From DASYXZ01 sp035946625 (lineage in GTDB: Bacteria; Acidobacteriota; Terriglobia; UBA7540): a stretch of 64,000 nt of DNA. The stretch covers positions 1 to 64,000 of the forward strand of contig DASYZE010000033.1 in NCBI GenBank assembly GCA_035946625.1, read 5' to 3'. Position numbers and translations under genes: made by a program. Shown here piece by piece: positions 37,870 to 46,940 of the stretch. Position 1 is the stretch's first letter. The number at the start of each line of letters is the position of its first letter. The notes under the pieces were generated by a model, which had not been told where the DNA came from, did not search any database, and saw only the letters and a list, made by a program, of their open reading frames with translations.

Positions 37870-38029
37870 CGCCCGCTTCCTGGCCGAAGGCTGGCTGGCC
37901 GTCCGCTACGGCGCGCGCGCCGAGGCTTACTTGAAAGCAAATGTGGCCTGGGTCTCCCTGGCCGTGGCTGTGGCCGCCGCGACCGTCGCTTACCAATTGT
38001 TCACCCGCCGTTCCTCTGAGGCAACTTAG
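37870..38029 (+). pseudogene. Right copy of the DedA gene 3' end (truncated remnant)
   Basis: 160 bp repeating the last 166 bp of 36286-36888, including its stop codon, without the rest of the gene. A 98-codon frame (37733-38029) runs into it, but its first half is unrelated to any family, so it is treated as a remnant. It marks the right boundary of the toxin-antitoxin cassette. Confidence 0.85.
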
Positions 38030-38137
38030 AGAATGGGCTGCACAGCCGTCGGTTGGCGACTCACAGTTCCGAAAATGTTTGTTGAATTCTGAATGCTAAA
38101 TCTTGTATTTCCGCTCGCCACCATCCTCGTCTCGTCC

Positions 38138-40402
38138 CTACTTTTGGAGCAGCGCCGGCCAGTTGACGACCACGGTTATAGGTGAAGGTTTTGCGTCGCC
38201 GGCGGGCACGATCATCAGAAACCGCTGGCCGTCGGGGGAGACGACATAGCGATTTCTCCAACCGCCTGGGATAAGTTGAACTTGAAAAAGCGGCTTCTGT
38301 GCCCCGCCTTCGAACTGCGCCAAGTCGGTTTTGACGTCCACCGCCATCACTTTATTGTCCAGGCTCAAATAAAACAGTTCTTTGCCATCACGCCGCCACA
38401 TCGGCTCAATCCCGCCGCCCGTCGAGACCTGCCATTTGCCGCCACGCTCCGGGAAAGTTTGGACATAAATTTCCGGTCTCCCTGTTTCATCCGCAGAGTA
38501 TGCCACGTATCGTCCGTTGGGTGAAAATTGAGCGCTGTCGACATAGGATCTGCCTTGGACGATTGTGTAAGGCGTCCGCTCGCCGAAGAGGGGCAGGACC
38601 CACAAGCTACGCAAGGGGACGGCATTCTCGAACGTGCTGAACACAATATAGCGACCGTCAGGCGACGAGTCGTTCATGCTTTTCCGTTGTTGTTTGGACT
38701 CGAAAACTGATTCCGTTGCTCCGAGACCCTTGGCGGGCTTCTGGTAAATGTCGCGCTGGCCTTTGCGCTCTGATGAAAACATGATACGGCTTCCATCACG
38801 TGACCACACCGGGGCGAAGTCATCGGCGGGATTGAAGGTGAGGCGGGAGCTCGTGCCTCGCTCCAAGTCATCCACCCAGATGTCCCGCGTGTTGAGCTTC
38901 GGGTCGCGCAATCCGACGGCGAGTTTGGTTCCGTCCGGTGAGAGGGCCGGATTCGTGTAGGACCCGGTTTGCCCCACGTTTCCAAGCTTCTCTCCCCTGC
39001 GGCCGAACCACACCATTTGGTTGTCCGCCCCACTGCCGTAGCCTCCGGTTTGATAGGCTAGAACTCCGTTTTGAGAGGCTGAATAATATGAACCCCCAAC
39101 GGGGTCGAAGCCGATGTTCTCTGCAATTGGGACGGCTTCGGCGGTGAACCGCAGCCGTTTGGCGTCGAACCGGCGAGCCATCAAGATGGCGTCCCGCAAG
39201 TAGAGCAAGTAACCCGGTGCGGTGTACATGCCGGTTGAGCCCGCCTGGAGCAACACGTTGGTCCTCTTGGAATCGAGAGAGCCAACTTTGATAGACCCCC
39301 CTCGAACGGCCCCTCCTATTCCCAGTGACCTCGAAGCGGCAAAGACGAGGAAGTGCAGGCCATCGGGCAGGAACTGCGGCAAATAATAGTAGGTTTCTTT
39401 GCGCGCCGCATCAGGCTCCGCGACGAGTGCGGGCACGCCGCCCGCTTCGGAGACTCGATAAAGGCTGCCGTGACTTACAAAGAGTATCACCCCCTCTCGA
39501 TTCCACGTTCCGCCCTCCTGAGTCAACACTCCCCCCTCTCCCACCGCATCACACAGCGTTTGAGGCGTCCCGCCGGCCACTTCGACCTTCTTCAGTTTGC
39601 CGTCCGCGATAAAGCCGAGGTAGTTGCCATCCGGCGACCAGAACGGGTACAAGGCGCCCTCCGTCCCAGAGAGCGGCTTGGCGGCGAGATCATCGAGCGA
39701 ACGCACCCAGATTTGAGTCCCTATCCAAGGGTTCAGGGTCCCGGTCAAGAAGGCCAAGCGGCGGCCGTCCGGTGAAAGGCTGAACCCTCCAGAATAGGTC
39801 CCACCGGTATAGTATCCAAAGCTCCTATTCTCAGGCGGCGAGATAGAAAAACGAATCGCGCTTTCTTCGGTTTTGGGCTGGAGCATGTAGTGCGCTGAGA
39901 TAATGGCGAAGACGATGGCAGCGATTGTGGCCATCGCAAGTGCCCAGGGCAGGACTCGCTGTAGGGCCGACCCTTGGGTCGGCCTTTTGCCGCCGTCGGG
40001 CGAACCCGAGGCGTCGATAGAGGCCGGGGCAAGCCCCGGCCCTACAAGCTCCACGGGCGGGACGCCAGTGCTACTTACCGGAGCGATGAAACGGTACCCG
40101 CGGCGGGGCAGCGTCTCGACAAAACGAGGATTATCGGCGTCATCGCCCAGCGCCACCCGCAGCGCCTTGATGGCGGCGTTGATGCTGTGCTCGAATTCCA
40201 CCACCGTGTCATTGGGCCACAGGATGTTCTGGATTTCTTCCCGAGTGATAATCTCGCCCGGCCGATCCAGCAGCATAACGAGGATTCGAAAGGGCTGTTC
40301 GCGTAAATGAATCTTCAGCCCGGACTTGCGCAACTCGCCCGAGCTGCGATCCAGCTCAAACGCACCGAAGCGAAGGATGCCCGCCACCTTATGGAGTTCC
40401 AT
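38138..40402 (-). CDS. Winged-helix (OmpR/CadC-type) regulator with PD40/TolB-like propeller
   Basis: 754 residues. An N-terminal winged helix (about 10-108: LDRSSGELRKSGLKIHLREQ; LLDRPGEIITREEIQNILWP; ETLPRRGYRFIAPV) is followed by a linker and one membrane helix (LPWALAMATIAAIVFAIISA, about 151-170). The large C-terminal part has repeated PD40 strands (SLSPDGRRLAFLTG; FWSPDGNYLGFIADG; ALSPDGTKLAVGLRD; SRDGSRIMFSSE; SPNGRYVAYSADE). This one-component design is very common in Acidobacteriota. Linker residues about 119-147 are encoded by an inserted REPIN-like element (39961-40045). Confidence 0.9.
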   Translation of the reverse strand: MELHKVAGILRFGAFELDRSSGELRKSGLKIHLREQPFRILVMLLDRPGEIITREEIQNILWPNDTVVEFEHSINAAIKALRVALGDDADNPRFVETLPRRGYRFIAPVSSTGVPPVELVGPGLAPASIDASGSPDGGKRPTQGSALQRVLPWALAMATIAAIVFAIISAHYMLQPKTEESAIRFSISPPENRSFGYYTGGTYSGGFSLSPDGRRLAFLTGTLNPWIGTQIWVRSLDDLAAKPLSGTEGALYPFWSPDGNYLGFIADGKLKKVEVAGGTPQTLCDAVGEGGVLTQEGGTWNREGVILFVSHGSLYRVSEAGGVPALVAEPDAARKETYYYLPQFLPDGLHFLVFAASRSLGIGGAVRGGSIKVGSLDSKRTNVLLQAGSTGMYTAPGYLLYLRDAILMARRFDAKRLRFTAEAVPIAENIGFDPVGGSYYSASQNGVLAYQTGGYGSGADNQMVWFGRRGEKLGNVGQTGSYTNPALSPDGTKLAVGLRDPKLNTRDIWVDDLERGTSSRLTFNPADDFAPVWSRDGSRIMFSSERKGQRDIYQKPAKGLGATESVFESKQQRKSMNDSSPDGRYIVFSTFENAVPLRSLWVLPLFGERTPYTIVQGRSYVDSAQFSPNGRYVAYSADETGRPEIYVQTFPERGGKWQVSTGGGIEPMWRRDGKELFYLSLDNKVMAVDVKTDLAQFEGGAQKPLFQVQLIPGGWRNRYVVSPDGQRFLMIVPAGDAKPSPITVVVNWPALLQK
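39961..40045. repeat. REPIN-like inverted repeat inside a coding region
   Basis: GTAGGGCCGACCC, then GGGTCGGCC, starts at 39961, and GGCCGGGGC, then GCCCCGGCCCTAC, ends at 40045. GTAGGGCC and GGCCCTAC are the outer inverted ends, each arm having its own small hairpin. The 85-bp element is read through as part of the linker of the winged-helix/PD40 protein without breaking the frame. Confidence 0.75.
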
Positions 40403-40608
40403 GCGTGCCAGCCCGTTAGTGAGCGAAGTCTAACACTCGCTTCGAAGTCATGCAATGCTTGATTGCTCAACAAACGGGGTTGAAGGGCCAAACGGCGTAC
40501 GGCTTCTATCGGCGAAGAGGATGCCTTCGCCGGCCACGCCGTCCATTTACGATAAGGAACCCCCATGGAAGAGATCCCAGGGTGGGCCTTCCTTTTTTTT
40601 GCCAGGAA

Positions 40609-41622
40609 TCAGGGACGCGCCTTGCCGAGGAAACTGAATGACTCGGAAAGCACGCGCAGGTTTTTATCCAGTTCGACTTCCACTACAAACGCACGGGGCT
40701 GGCCGGCAGGAGGCGCATAGCGAAGGTCTACAATCGACACGAAGAATCCGTTGTCTGTTTCCTCCACATTCGGCCAGGGAAAACGCGCGAAGTCCAGAAA
40801 GATTTGGGCGGTGCGGGTTTTCGATGCGGCAGTGAGCGCGGGCGAGGGGTCAGGCTTGTGAAGGACGGTGGCGTGTTCGGGGTCCACATCAGAGTCCAAA
40901 GCATTGGCAGGGAGTATATAGAAAGCCGAGTCGGTTTCCACCACGCCGTTCCAACTAAACGGATTGACTGAGGAAGGGAAAGCGCCTAATTGCACCGGAT
41001 TTTCCTGGCCGTAGATATGCGAGTCAAGAAATCCAATCACCCGCCGGTGCGCCAGGTCGCGCACGCCCCAGAGGGCGAGCATGGCGCAGAGGGCGAAAAT
41101 CGCGCCGCCTCGTGGCTTGGTTTTTTCAGCACCCACTTCCTCTGAGATCAGCCGGAAAAGCGGCGGCAACGCCAGCCCCAAAATCAGCAGCGCCCACAGG
41201 AGAATATCAATGATGGGCATGATGTCCCAGGAGTACCACTGCGCGCTGAAGGGCAGGAAGGGGCGGATGCCATAAGCGTTGGTGAAGTCCATCAAGACGT
41301 GGCTGGCCAGCGCAATCCACGAAAGGGCCAAGAGCCAGCGCAGGTCGAGCGGGGGCCCGGCTTTTTTTGCCGGCGGGGCTTTGCGGCCCAGGAAATATAT
41401 TAGCGCGCCCAGCGCCGTGGCCAGAACTGCCGCGCCCAAAATGGAATGCGTGATGCCACGATGGTACTTCAGGTAGGTTGCGCCGCCACCGAGCGTGGCC
41501 ACCAAGTCGATATCGGGCAGGCTGGCGCCCACTAACAAGGTGAGCGTGGCGAACCGGGTCTTGCGATTCAGGCCGGCCTGGCTCAGGGCCAGCGCGGTGA
41601 GCGAGTGCGTCAGGTTATCCAT
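40609..41622 (-). CDS. DUF457/YdjM-like membrane-bound metal-dependent hydrolase
   Basis: 337 residues. The N-terminus MDNLTHSLTALALSQAGL and LPDIDLVATLGGGATYLKYHRGITHSILG carry the conserved His, Asp and His-x3-His metal ligands of this family, between about five membrane helices. The second half (after about residue 210) is a soluble domain with no clear family. Homologues are called LexA-regulated inner-membrane hydrolases; the substrate is unknown. Confidence 0.85.
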   Translation of the reverse strand: MDNLTHSLTALALSQAGLNRKTRFATLTLLVGASLPDIDLVATLGGGATYLKYHRGITHSILGAAVLATALGALIYFLGRKAPPAKKAGPPLDLRWLLALSWIALASHVLMDFTNAYGIRPFLPFSAQWYSWDIMPIIDILLWALLILGLALPPLFRLISEEVGAEKTKPRGGAIFALCAMLALWGVRDLAHRRVIGFLDSHIYGQENPVQLGAFPSSVNPFSWNGVVETDSAFYILPANALDSDVDPEHATVLHKPDPSPALTAASKTRTAQIFLDFARFPWPNVEETDNGFFVSIVDLRYAPPAGQPRAFVVEVELDKNLRVLSESFSFLGKARP

Positions 41623-41642
41623 AAGAGCGGCAGAAGGTAGAA

Positions 41643-41681
41643 AGTAGACTGCATACGAGTCTTCCCCATCTACAGTCTACT
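41643..41681. repeat. Small inverted repeat AGTAGACTG/CAGTCTACT
   Basis: AGTAGACTG (41643-41651) is the exact reverse complement of 41673-41681. It lies between the lipid-kinase and DUF457 genes, which are both on the minus strand. It could fold in RNA, but lacks a U-tract on the minus strand, so I call it a repeat rather than a terminator. Confidence 0.45.
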
Positions 41682-42612
41682 CTTCACGATTTACTTTGTT
41701 GCAGGGCGCGAGCACGGTCAGCGCGTCAGGAACAATTTCAAAAGTCGCCGGAAGCTTTCCCGCCAGTTCCCCATCCAGCTCAAAGTATATACGCTCTTCG
41801 GCTTTTGCCGGCACGCACTCGACCTTTTCTGTCTGCGCCAACTCCACATCCGCCAGCCGGAGGTGCCGCCGCAGTATAACCGCGGGCGCGTAAAGAAAAT
41901 ACCGAAGCCGGCTTGTGCTTTTGAAAAGGCACAGGCGAAATTGCGGTTCATCAAGATGGGCGCCGGGCGCCATGTGCAGCCAGCCCGCGTAACGCTCCGT
42001 CCGCTGCACCGTGGCGAAGGTGGCGCGAATTTCGCGGCCTTCCACCCGGCAAACGAAAGGTTGAAACGGATAGCGCAACGACTGGCGAAGCGCCTCCGTG
42101 ATGTACGCGATCACGCCCCAGGACTTTTTGAAATCCGATTCGAGCTTGCGCACCACGTAGGCGTCAAACCCGATCCCCGCCAGACACAGAAAAAAGCGGT
42201 GTTCGGCTGAGGCGACGGCTTCATTTTTCCAGGCAGCCATGCCCAGCGGGATTCGTCGCGGCTGCCATTGGCCCAGCTCCCGCGCGGCCCGAACGGGATC
42301 GCGGGGCAGTCCAATTTCTTTGGCGAAAATATTGGCCGTGCCGCCGGGCAGAACGGCCAGGGTGGCGTGGCCCGGCGTCATGCCGTTGATGGCCTCATTG
42401 ATGGTGCCGTCGCCCCCGCAGATGATAATCAAATGCCCGCGCTGGGCTGCTTCCTGCGCCAAATCCCCCGCGGAGCCCGGCCTCGTCGTCGCCACCATGT
42501 CCACATCGAAGCCCTGGTTCTCCAGGGCTGTCACGGCCCCCCGGATTTGTTTTTCGCGTGAGCCCGGTTGTCGCCCGGCAATCGGATTGTAAATGAGGGT
42601 GGCGTTCTTCAA
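41677..42612 (-). CDS. Diacylglycerol/lipid kinase family protein (YegS-like)
   Basis: 311 residues. ATLIYNPIAGRQPGSREKQI, the nucleotide-binding IICGGDGTINEAINGM and LAVLPGGTANIFAKEIGLPRDP, FLCLAGIGFDAYVVRKLE and a C-terminal all-beta domain ending ERIYFELDGELAGKLPATFEIVP are all family hallmarks. It phosphorylates a lipid hydroxyl, such as diacylglycerol or phosphatidylglycerol. Confidence 0.92.
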   Translation of the reverse strand: MKNATLIYNPIAGRQPGSREKQIRGAVTALENQGFDVDMVATTRPGSAGDLAQEAAQRGHLIIICGGDGTINEAINGMTPGHATLAVLPGGTANIFAKEIGLPRDPVRAARELGQWQPRRIPLGMAAWKNEAVASAEHRFFLCLAGIGFDAYVVRKLESDFKKSWGVIAYITEALRQSLRYPFQPFVCRVEGREIRATFATVQRTERYAGWLHMAPGAHLDEPQFRLCLFKSTSRLRYFLYAPAVILRRHLRLADVELAQTEKVECVPAKAEERIYFELDGELAGKLPATFEIVPDALTVLAPCNKVNREE

Positions 42613-42735
42613 GGGGCAGTGGTTGGTGGCGGATGGCTTGGGAGAAACGGACGATCACCGGCGGAGGTGAACTTAGGAATGGTTTTCCGCTCGCTTGCCT
42701 CGCCGCGGCGAGCCTCAAACCACCTGCCGCTGTTT

Positions 42736-43122
42736 TCAGGGCGTTGCAACCACTCCGCTGATGACCTTTTTAGCAATCATCACTTTTGTCTTTTTGTCGG
42801 TTTTGATATCAACGTAAATCGGGTCGCCGACCTCGAGTTTGGCCCATGAACTCGATTTCCCGTTGCGGACGTATTTCGTTTTGGGCTCAAGTTTGATGGT
42901 TTGATCGACTCCGAATTTGGTCTTATCCAGCACGATTTCCCCTTGCTTCACGCTTTTGACGACGCCGTAGAGGTCGCCCTGGATTCCCCGCCCAATCGAG
43001 TTGGGATCGCCAAAGCGGCCCTCGTTTGGCTTGGCCGCATCCTTTTGATCCTGTGCCACCAGCGCCGGTCCCGCCAGCGCGCCCGCTAAAAAAGTAATTA
43101 AAAGTATGGTTCGCGTCCTCAT
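42736..43122 (-). CDS. Exported small protein of unknown function
   Basis: 128 residues from ATG 43122, supported by GGAGG 8 bases upstream and by a clean signal peptide (RTRTILLITFLAGALAGPALVAQD). The mature part has beta-strand character (DLYGVVKSVKQGEIVLDKTKFGVDQTIKL; YVDIKTDKKTKVMIAKKVI), like small OB-type periplasmic proteins (DUF5666-like). The gene is divergent from ligA. Confidence 0.7.
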   Translation of the reverse strand: MRTRTILLITFLAGALAGPALVAQDQKDAAKPNEGRFGDPNSIGRGIQGDLYGVVKSVKQGEIVLDKTKFGVDQTIKLEPKTKYVRNGKSSSWAKLEVGDPIYVDIKTDKKTKVMIAKKVISGVVATP

Positions 43123-43315
43123 GACCTGCCTCCGGGTTTTTTCCGCCCCACCCAACCTTCTATTCATCGAAGCTAACAGCCCCGGCGCGCACGTGTCAAG
43201 CTGCGGTGCGGGCCAATTGCAAGTATTCGTCCGGAAGATAGCGGCGCTGCGACTTCGCGGTATAATTCTTCGGCCCGGTTTTGCAGTCGTCATTCATGAG
43301 TGGAGGCGGAATCGC

Positions 43316-45325
43316 GTGGCGAAGAGCGTCGAGAAAGAAATCGAAAAATTGCGCGCCGAGCTTCGCCATCACGAGCATCGCTATTACGTTCTGGATGACC
43401 CGGAAATTTCCGACTTCGAATTTGACAAGATGATGCGACGCCTTCAGGAACTGGAGCGCGCCCATCCCGATCTGGTCACTTCCGACTCGCCCACCCGGCG
43501 CGTGGGCGGCCAGCCCGCCGAGTCTTTCCCCAAGGTCCGCCACTCCTCCCCCATGATCAGTTTGGACAACACTTATTCGGTGGACGAATTCCGTGATTTT
43601 GACCGCCGGGTTCGTGAGCTTTCCGGCCGCGAAAAAGTGGAATACGTAGCGGAACTGAAGCTGGACGGCCTTTCCATGGCGCTCACCTATGAGAAGGGCG
43701 CACTCACCCACGGCGTCACGCGCGGTGACGGTGTGGAAGGCGAAGACGTTACGCCCAATGTGAAAACCATCCGGGCTGTGCCTCTTAAAATCGACCCGAA
43801 GAAACTCGAGCCCATCGGCCGCGCCCAACGCTTTGAGGTGCGTGGTGAAGTACTGATGTTCCGCAAAGCCTTCGACGAATTAAACGCCCGGCGCGAAGCG
43901 GCGGGCGAGCCGAAATTTGCCAACCCGCGTAACTCCGCCGCCGGAACCATGCGGCTGCTCGACTCAAAAATCGTCGCCGAGCGCAAGCTGGATATTTTTA
44001 TTTACTATCTTTTGGTGAATGGCGCCGAACCCTTCGCGCGTCACTCCCAGTCGCTCGAAGCGCTGTCCAAGCTGGGCTTCAAGGTCAACCCGAACTGGCG
44101 CTTGTGTCCCTCGTTCGATGATGTGCTGGCCTACATCGAGCAGTGGGAATCGCAGCGCGATAAATTGGAATACGAGATTGACGGCATCGTGGTGAAGGTG
44201 GATGACACGCGGCTCTGGCAGGAACTGGGGAGCACGGCCAAGTCGCCGCGCTGGGCCGTGGCCTATAAATACGCCGCCCGCCAGGCCACCACTCGCGTGA
44301 TGGATATTCGCGCCCAGGTGGGGCGCACCGGCACACTCACGCCGGTGGCTGATCTGGAGCCAGTGGATGTGGGCGGCGTCACGGTGAGCCACGCCACGCT
44401 TCACAATATGGATGAGATTGAACGCCTGGGCCTGAAGATTGGCGACACCGTGCTCATCCAGCGGGCGGGCGAGGTGATCCCGCAAATCGTCAAAGTGATG
44501 AAAGCGGCGGCCGACGGCCGCGAATTCCACATGCCGAAAAAATGTCCGGTGTGCGGCGAAGCCGTTTTTCGCGCCGAGGGCGAGGTTGCCTATCGCTGCG
44601 TGAACGTGGCCTGCCCGGCCCAACTCAAAGAATCCCTGCTGCACTTCGCTGCGCGCCGCGCCATGGACATTGACGGCCTCGGCGATGCGCTGGTGGACCA
44701 GTTGGTGGACCGGAAACTGGTCCGCGACGCGGCTGACCTCTACAGCCTGACCCAGGATCAACTGGCCAACCTTGAGCGTATGGGCGAAAAGTCCGCCGCC
44801 AATCTGGTGGAGGAAATCGAGAACAGCAAGAAGGCCGAGCTGGCGCGGGTGATATTCGCCGTCGGCATTCGCTTTGTGGGCGAACGCACGGCGCAATTCC
44901 TGGCCGACCATTTTGGGTCGCTCGACAAGCTGGCCAAAGCCAGTCCCGAAGAACTTACCGAAGTTGAGGAAGTCGGTCCCAGAATCGCGGAGAGCATCGC
45001 GGCGTTCTTCGCCGAGAAACGAAATCTTCAGGTGGTGGATAAACTCCGCAAAGCAGGCTTGCAATTCGAGCACAAGAAAGAAGTCCGCAAGGGGAATCTG
45101 GCTTTCGAAGGCAAACAGTTCGTACTCACCGGCACGCTGCCGAATTATTCCCGCGATAATGCGAAAAAAATGATCGAAGACGCCGGCGGACGAGTGATCG
45201 GCTCGGTGAGCAAGAAAACGGATTATGTGGTGGTGGGCGCGGAGCCGGGATCGAAGCTGGACAAAGCCAAATCGTTGGGAGTTAAAACCATCAACGAGGC
45301 CGAATTGATTAACCTCCTGAAGTAG
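43316..45325 (+). CDS. ligA: NAD-dependent DNA ligase
   Basis: 669 residues from GTG 43316, preceded by GGAGG at 9 bases; the frame is open further upstream, but that part is not conserved. Domain Ia: HEHRYYVLDDPEISDFEFD. Adenylation site: VEYVAELKLDGLSMAL, with the Lys of KLDG. OB fold, then the zinc finger CPVCGEAVFRAEGEVAYRCVN with CPAQL. The helix-hairpin-helix domain and a C-terminal BRCT domain (FEGKQFVLTGTLPNYSRDNAKKMIEDAGG) follow. It seals nicks in replication and repair. Confidence 0.96.
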   Translation: MAKSVEKEIEKLRAELRHHEHRYYVLDDPEISDFEFDKMMRRLQELERAHPDLVTSDSPTRRVGGQPAESFPKVRHSSPMISLDNTYSVDEFRDFDRRVRELSGREKVEYVAELKLDGLSMALTYEKGALTHGVTRGDGVEGEDVTPNVKTIRAVPLKIDPKKLEPIGRAQRFEVRGEVLMFRKAFDELNARREAAGEPKFANPRNSAAGTMRLLDSKIVAERKLDIFIYYLLVNGAEPFARHSQSLEALSKLGFKVNPNWRLCPSFDDVLAYIEQWESQRDKLEYEIDGIVVKVDDTRLWQELGSTAKSPRWAVAYKYAARQATTRVMDIRAQVGRTGTLTPVADLEPVDVGGVTVSHATLHNMDEIERLGLKIGDTVLIQRAGEVIPQIVKVMKAAADGREFHMPKKCPVCGEAVFRAEGEVAYRCVNVACPAQLKESLLHFAARRAMDIDGLGDALVDQLVDRKLVRDAADLYSLTQDQLANLERMGEKSAANLVEEIENSKKAELARVIFAVGIRFVGERTAQFLADHFGSLDKLAKASPEELTEVEEVGPRIAESIAAFFAEKRNLQVVDKLRKAGLQFEHKKEVRKGNLAFEGKQFVLTGTLPNYSRDNAKKMIEDAGGRVIGSVSKKTDYVVVGAEPGSKLDKAKSLGVKTINEAELINLLK

Positions 45326-45476
45326 GCGGGCTCGCCAGGCCAAAGCGGCGCTCCAACTCTCCCAGTCTGATGGTGGGTTCGTCACATTCGAACACAGCGA
45401 TCCCGAGCAGATAATCCTCGCGATCCTCGAGAAATCGGAGCATGGCTTCGCGCGTGTAGTTGCGATCATCGGACAT
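45309..45476 (-). CDS. Orphan, N-terminally shortened RelB/DUF6290-like antitoxin
   Basis: 55 residues from ATG 45476, with GAGGAG seven bases upstream. NYTREAMLRFLEDREDYLLGIAVFE, then TIRLGELERRFGL, matches the C-terminal helix and tail of ribbon-helix-helix antitoxins of RelE toxins. The N-terminal beta-strand for DNA binding is replaced by MSDDR. No toxin gene is adjacent: the sequence upstream is the inverted-repeat element 45494-45618. The gene overlaps the end of ligA by 17 bp. It is either a remnant or a minimal antitoxin. Confidence 0.55.
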   Translation of the reverse strand: MSDDRNYTREAMLRFLEDREDYLLGIAVFECDEPTIRLGELERRFGLASPPTSGG

Positions 45477-45493
45477 CACAATCTCCTCTAACC

Positions 45494-45618
45494 GGCTGAT
45501 GAAAAATGTCATTCTGAGGAGCCGAAGGCGACGAAGAATCTCGCAGTGGCTTTGTTTTCAGTGCGAGATTCCTCGCTTCGCTCGGAATGACAGTGCGTGG
45601 AAGAATTTTTCATCAGCC
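45494..45618. mobile_element. MITE-like inverted-repeat element, GTCATTCTGAG family
   Basis: 125 bp with nested inverted repeats: GGCTGATGAAAAAT at 45494 against ATTTTTCATCAGCC at 45605-45618. Inside this, GTCATTCTGAG pairs with CTCGGAATGAC, and GAATCTCGCA with TGCGAGATTC. The right end abuts the stop codon of the metallopeptidase gene. The same GTCA...GGAATGAC theme recurs at 61650-61747. Confidence 0.8.
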
Positions 45619-45620
45619 TG

Positions 45621-46940
45621 CTAAAGCGACTTGAGCCAAACCAACATATCATCAGCGAGCGCAGCAGGAACACCTTCGGCCCACAGGACTTCATCACCAT
45701 TCCGCACCACGATGACTCTGCTGGAACCAACACCCCCAATGAATAAATCAGCTCCCGAGCGCGCGTCAGTTGCCAGCCCGGGATATTTCTTCTCAAGAAT
45801 CGTATGGTAGATTTTGAAAAATCCCAGCGACTTTTCCGCATCCGACCATTTTGTCCGCGCCACCACAGCGTAGTTGGGCTCTCCTTGCGTTTTGCCGGAA
45901 TATTCGTAGACGAGATACCGGTCCGCCATCCATGACATGGCCACCGGCTTCGCTTCATCCTCGGAGGTCAATTGCGCGATGAGGCCGTAATAGCCCAACT
46001 CCCCCATGGTGTTTTCGCCGAGCCATTGCAGCCCGTGAACGCTGGCGAGGGCGGCCGGCCGGGGCAGGGAAACCTGGGGGAGCGGCTTGTGCTCAAAATA
46101 ATAATCAGGCTCGAACAATTCCTTTGTACTCGCCGGGGGATTGGTGAACAGGGTGTTGAGTTCCTTCCATCCGCCATGTGCCAGGCCTTTTTGCATAAAG
46201 CTCATGCCCTGCAAATAAGGGAAGAGCGCCTGAAGCCGAAAGAAAAACGGGGCCTTGGAGAAAGTGGGGAATGCGCCCATTTGTTGGTCGGCCAATTCGG
46301 CCATCATCGGGGCAATCTCCCGCGCCGTGCCCAGGTCCACGCCCATGGCGTGCTGCATCATGGCGGCCATGGCGTAGCCCTCCGCGACGGCCTGGCGGGC
46401 GTTCGTCACATCGTCATTTTCGCGGGCGGCGTGCAGAAATTTGTCCAGATCGAAATTCTGGTCCTGCAAGGCGTGTGTCAACTCATGGGCGAGCACCATG
46501 GACTGCATCTCTGCGGGAATCCAGTCGGCCATGTTCATGGTTTTGGTGCGCGGATCGTAGAACCCCGCCACTTGTTCGGTGTAAAAGGCAAGGAGGAATT
46601 TCTCCAGGTTGAAATCCTCAGGCACCAGCCCAAAAGCCTTCATGGTTGCTTCCTGAACGTGCAATTCCTCCGGGGTGTAATCGGCGTGAAGATTTTCGAT
46701 CAGGTATTTCTGAATCGCCGGCCGGCCAAGAACTGCTTTCCGCAGCGGACCCTTGATGGGCAAGCCCGTTGCCTTGCTCATTTCCTCCAGGACTTGATCC
46801 GCGGCCGCCAGTTGACTCTGGGATTCGGTTTGCTGCGCCAAGCCCACAGAGACGAAATGCCGACACGTTGGCGCGATCAACAAGGCCGCTATTCCTGCAA
46901 GAATTGGCCAAAACCACTTATACAAATTAAACCGCTTCAT
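45621..46940 (-). CDS. Putative exported zinc metallopeptidase
   Basis: 439 residues from ATG 46940, preceded by GGGGAG. A hydrophobic N-terminal segment (FWPILAGIAALLIAPTC) is a signal or anchor. The zinc-binding helix is MVLAHELTHALQDQNFDLD, with HELTH near residue 151. The downstream EGYAMAAMMQHAM supplies a candidate third ligand Glu, in the gluzincin manner. Family specificity is unknown. The fragment TEQVAGFYDPRTKTM before the HExxH is typical of this acidobacterial protein group. Confidence 0.75.
   Translation of the reverse strand: MKRFNLYKWFWPILAGIAALLIAPTCRHFVSVGLAQQTESQSQLAAADQVLEEMSKATGLPIKGPLRKAVLGRPAIQKYLIENLHADYTPEELHVQEATMKAFGLVPEDFNLEKFLLAFYTEQVAGFYDPRTKTMNMADWIPAEMQSMVLAHELTHALQDQNFDLDKFLHAARENDDVTNARQAVAEGYAMAAMMQHAMGVDLGTAREIAPMMAELADQQMGAFPTFSKAPFFFRLQALFPYLQGMSFMQKGLAHGGWKELNTLFTNPPASTKELFEPDYYFEHKPLPQVSLPRPAALASVHGLQWLGENTMGELGYYGLIAQLTSEDEAKPVAMSWMADRYLVYEYSGKTQGEPNYAVVARTKWSDAEKSLGFFKIYHTILEKKYPGLATDARSGADLFIGGVGSSRVIVVRNGDEVLWAEGVPAALADDMLVWLKSL

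Noticed and set aside
37733..38029. A 98-residue membrane protein downstream of the PIN TA pair
   Set aside because: Only its second half resembles anything, and that half is the duplicated DedA 3' end, so it is better seen as a remnant than a gene.
43964..45469. Long minus-strand open frame opposite ligA (501 codons)
   Set aside because: Shadow of ligA codon bias with no family features.
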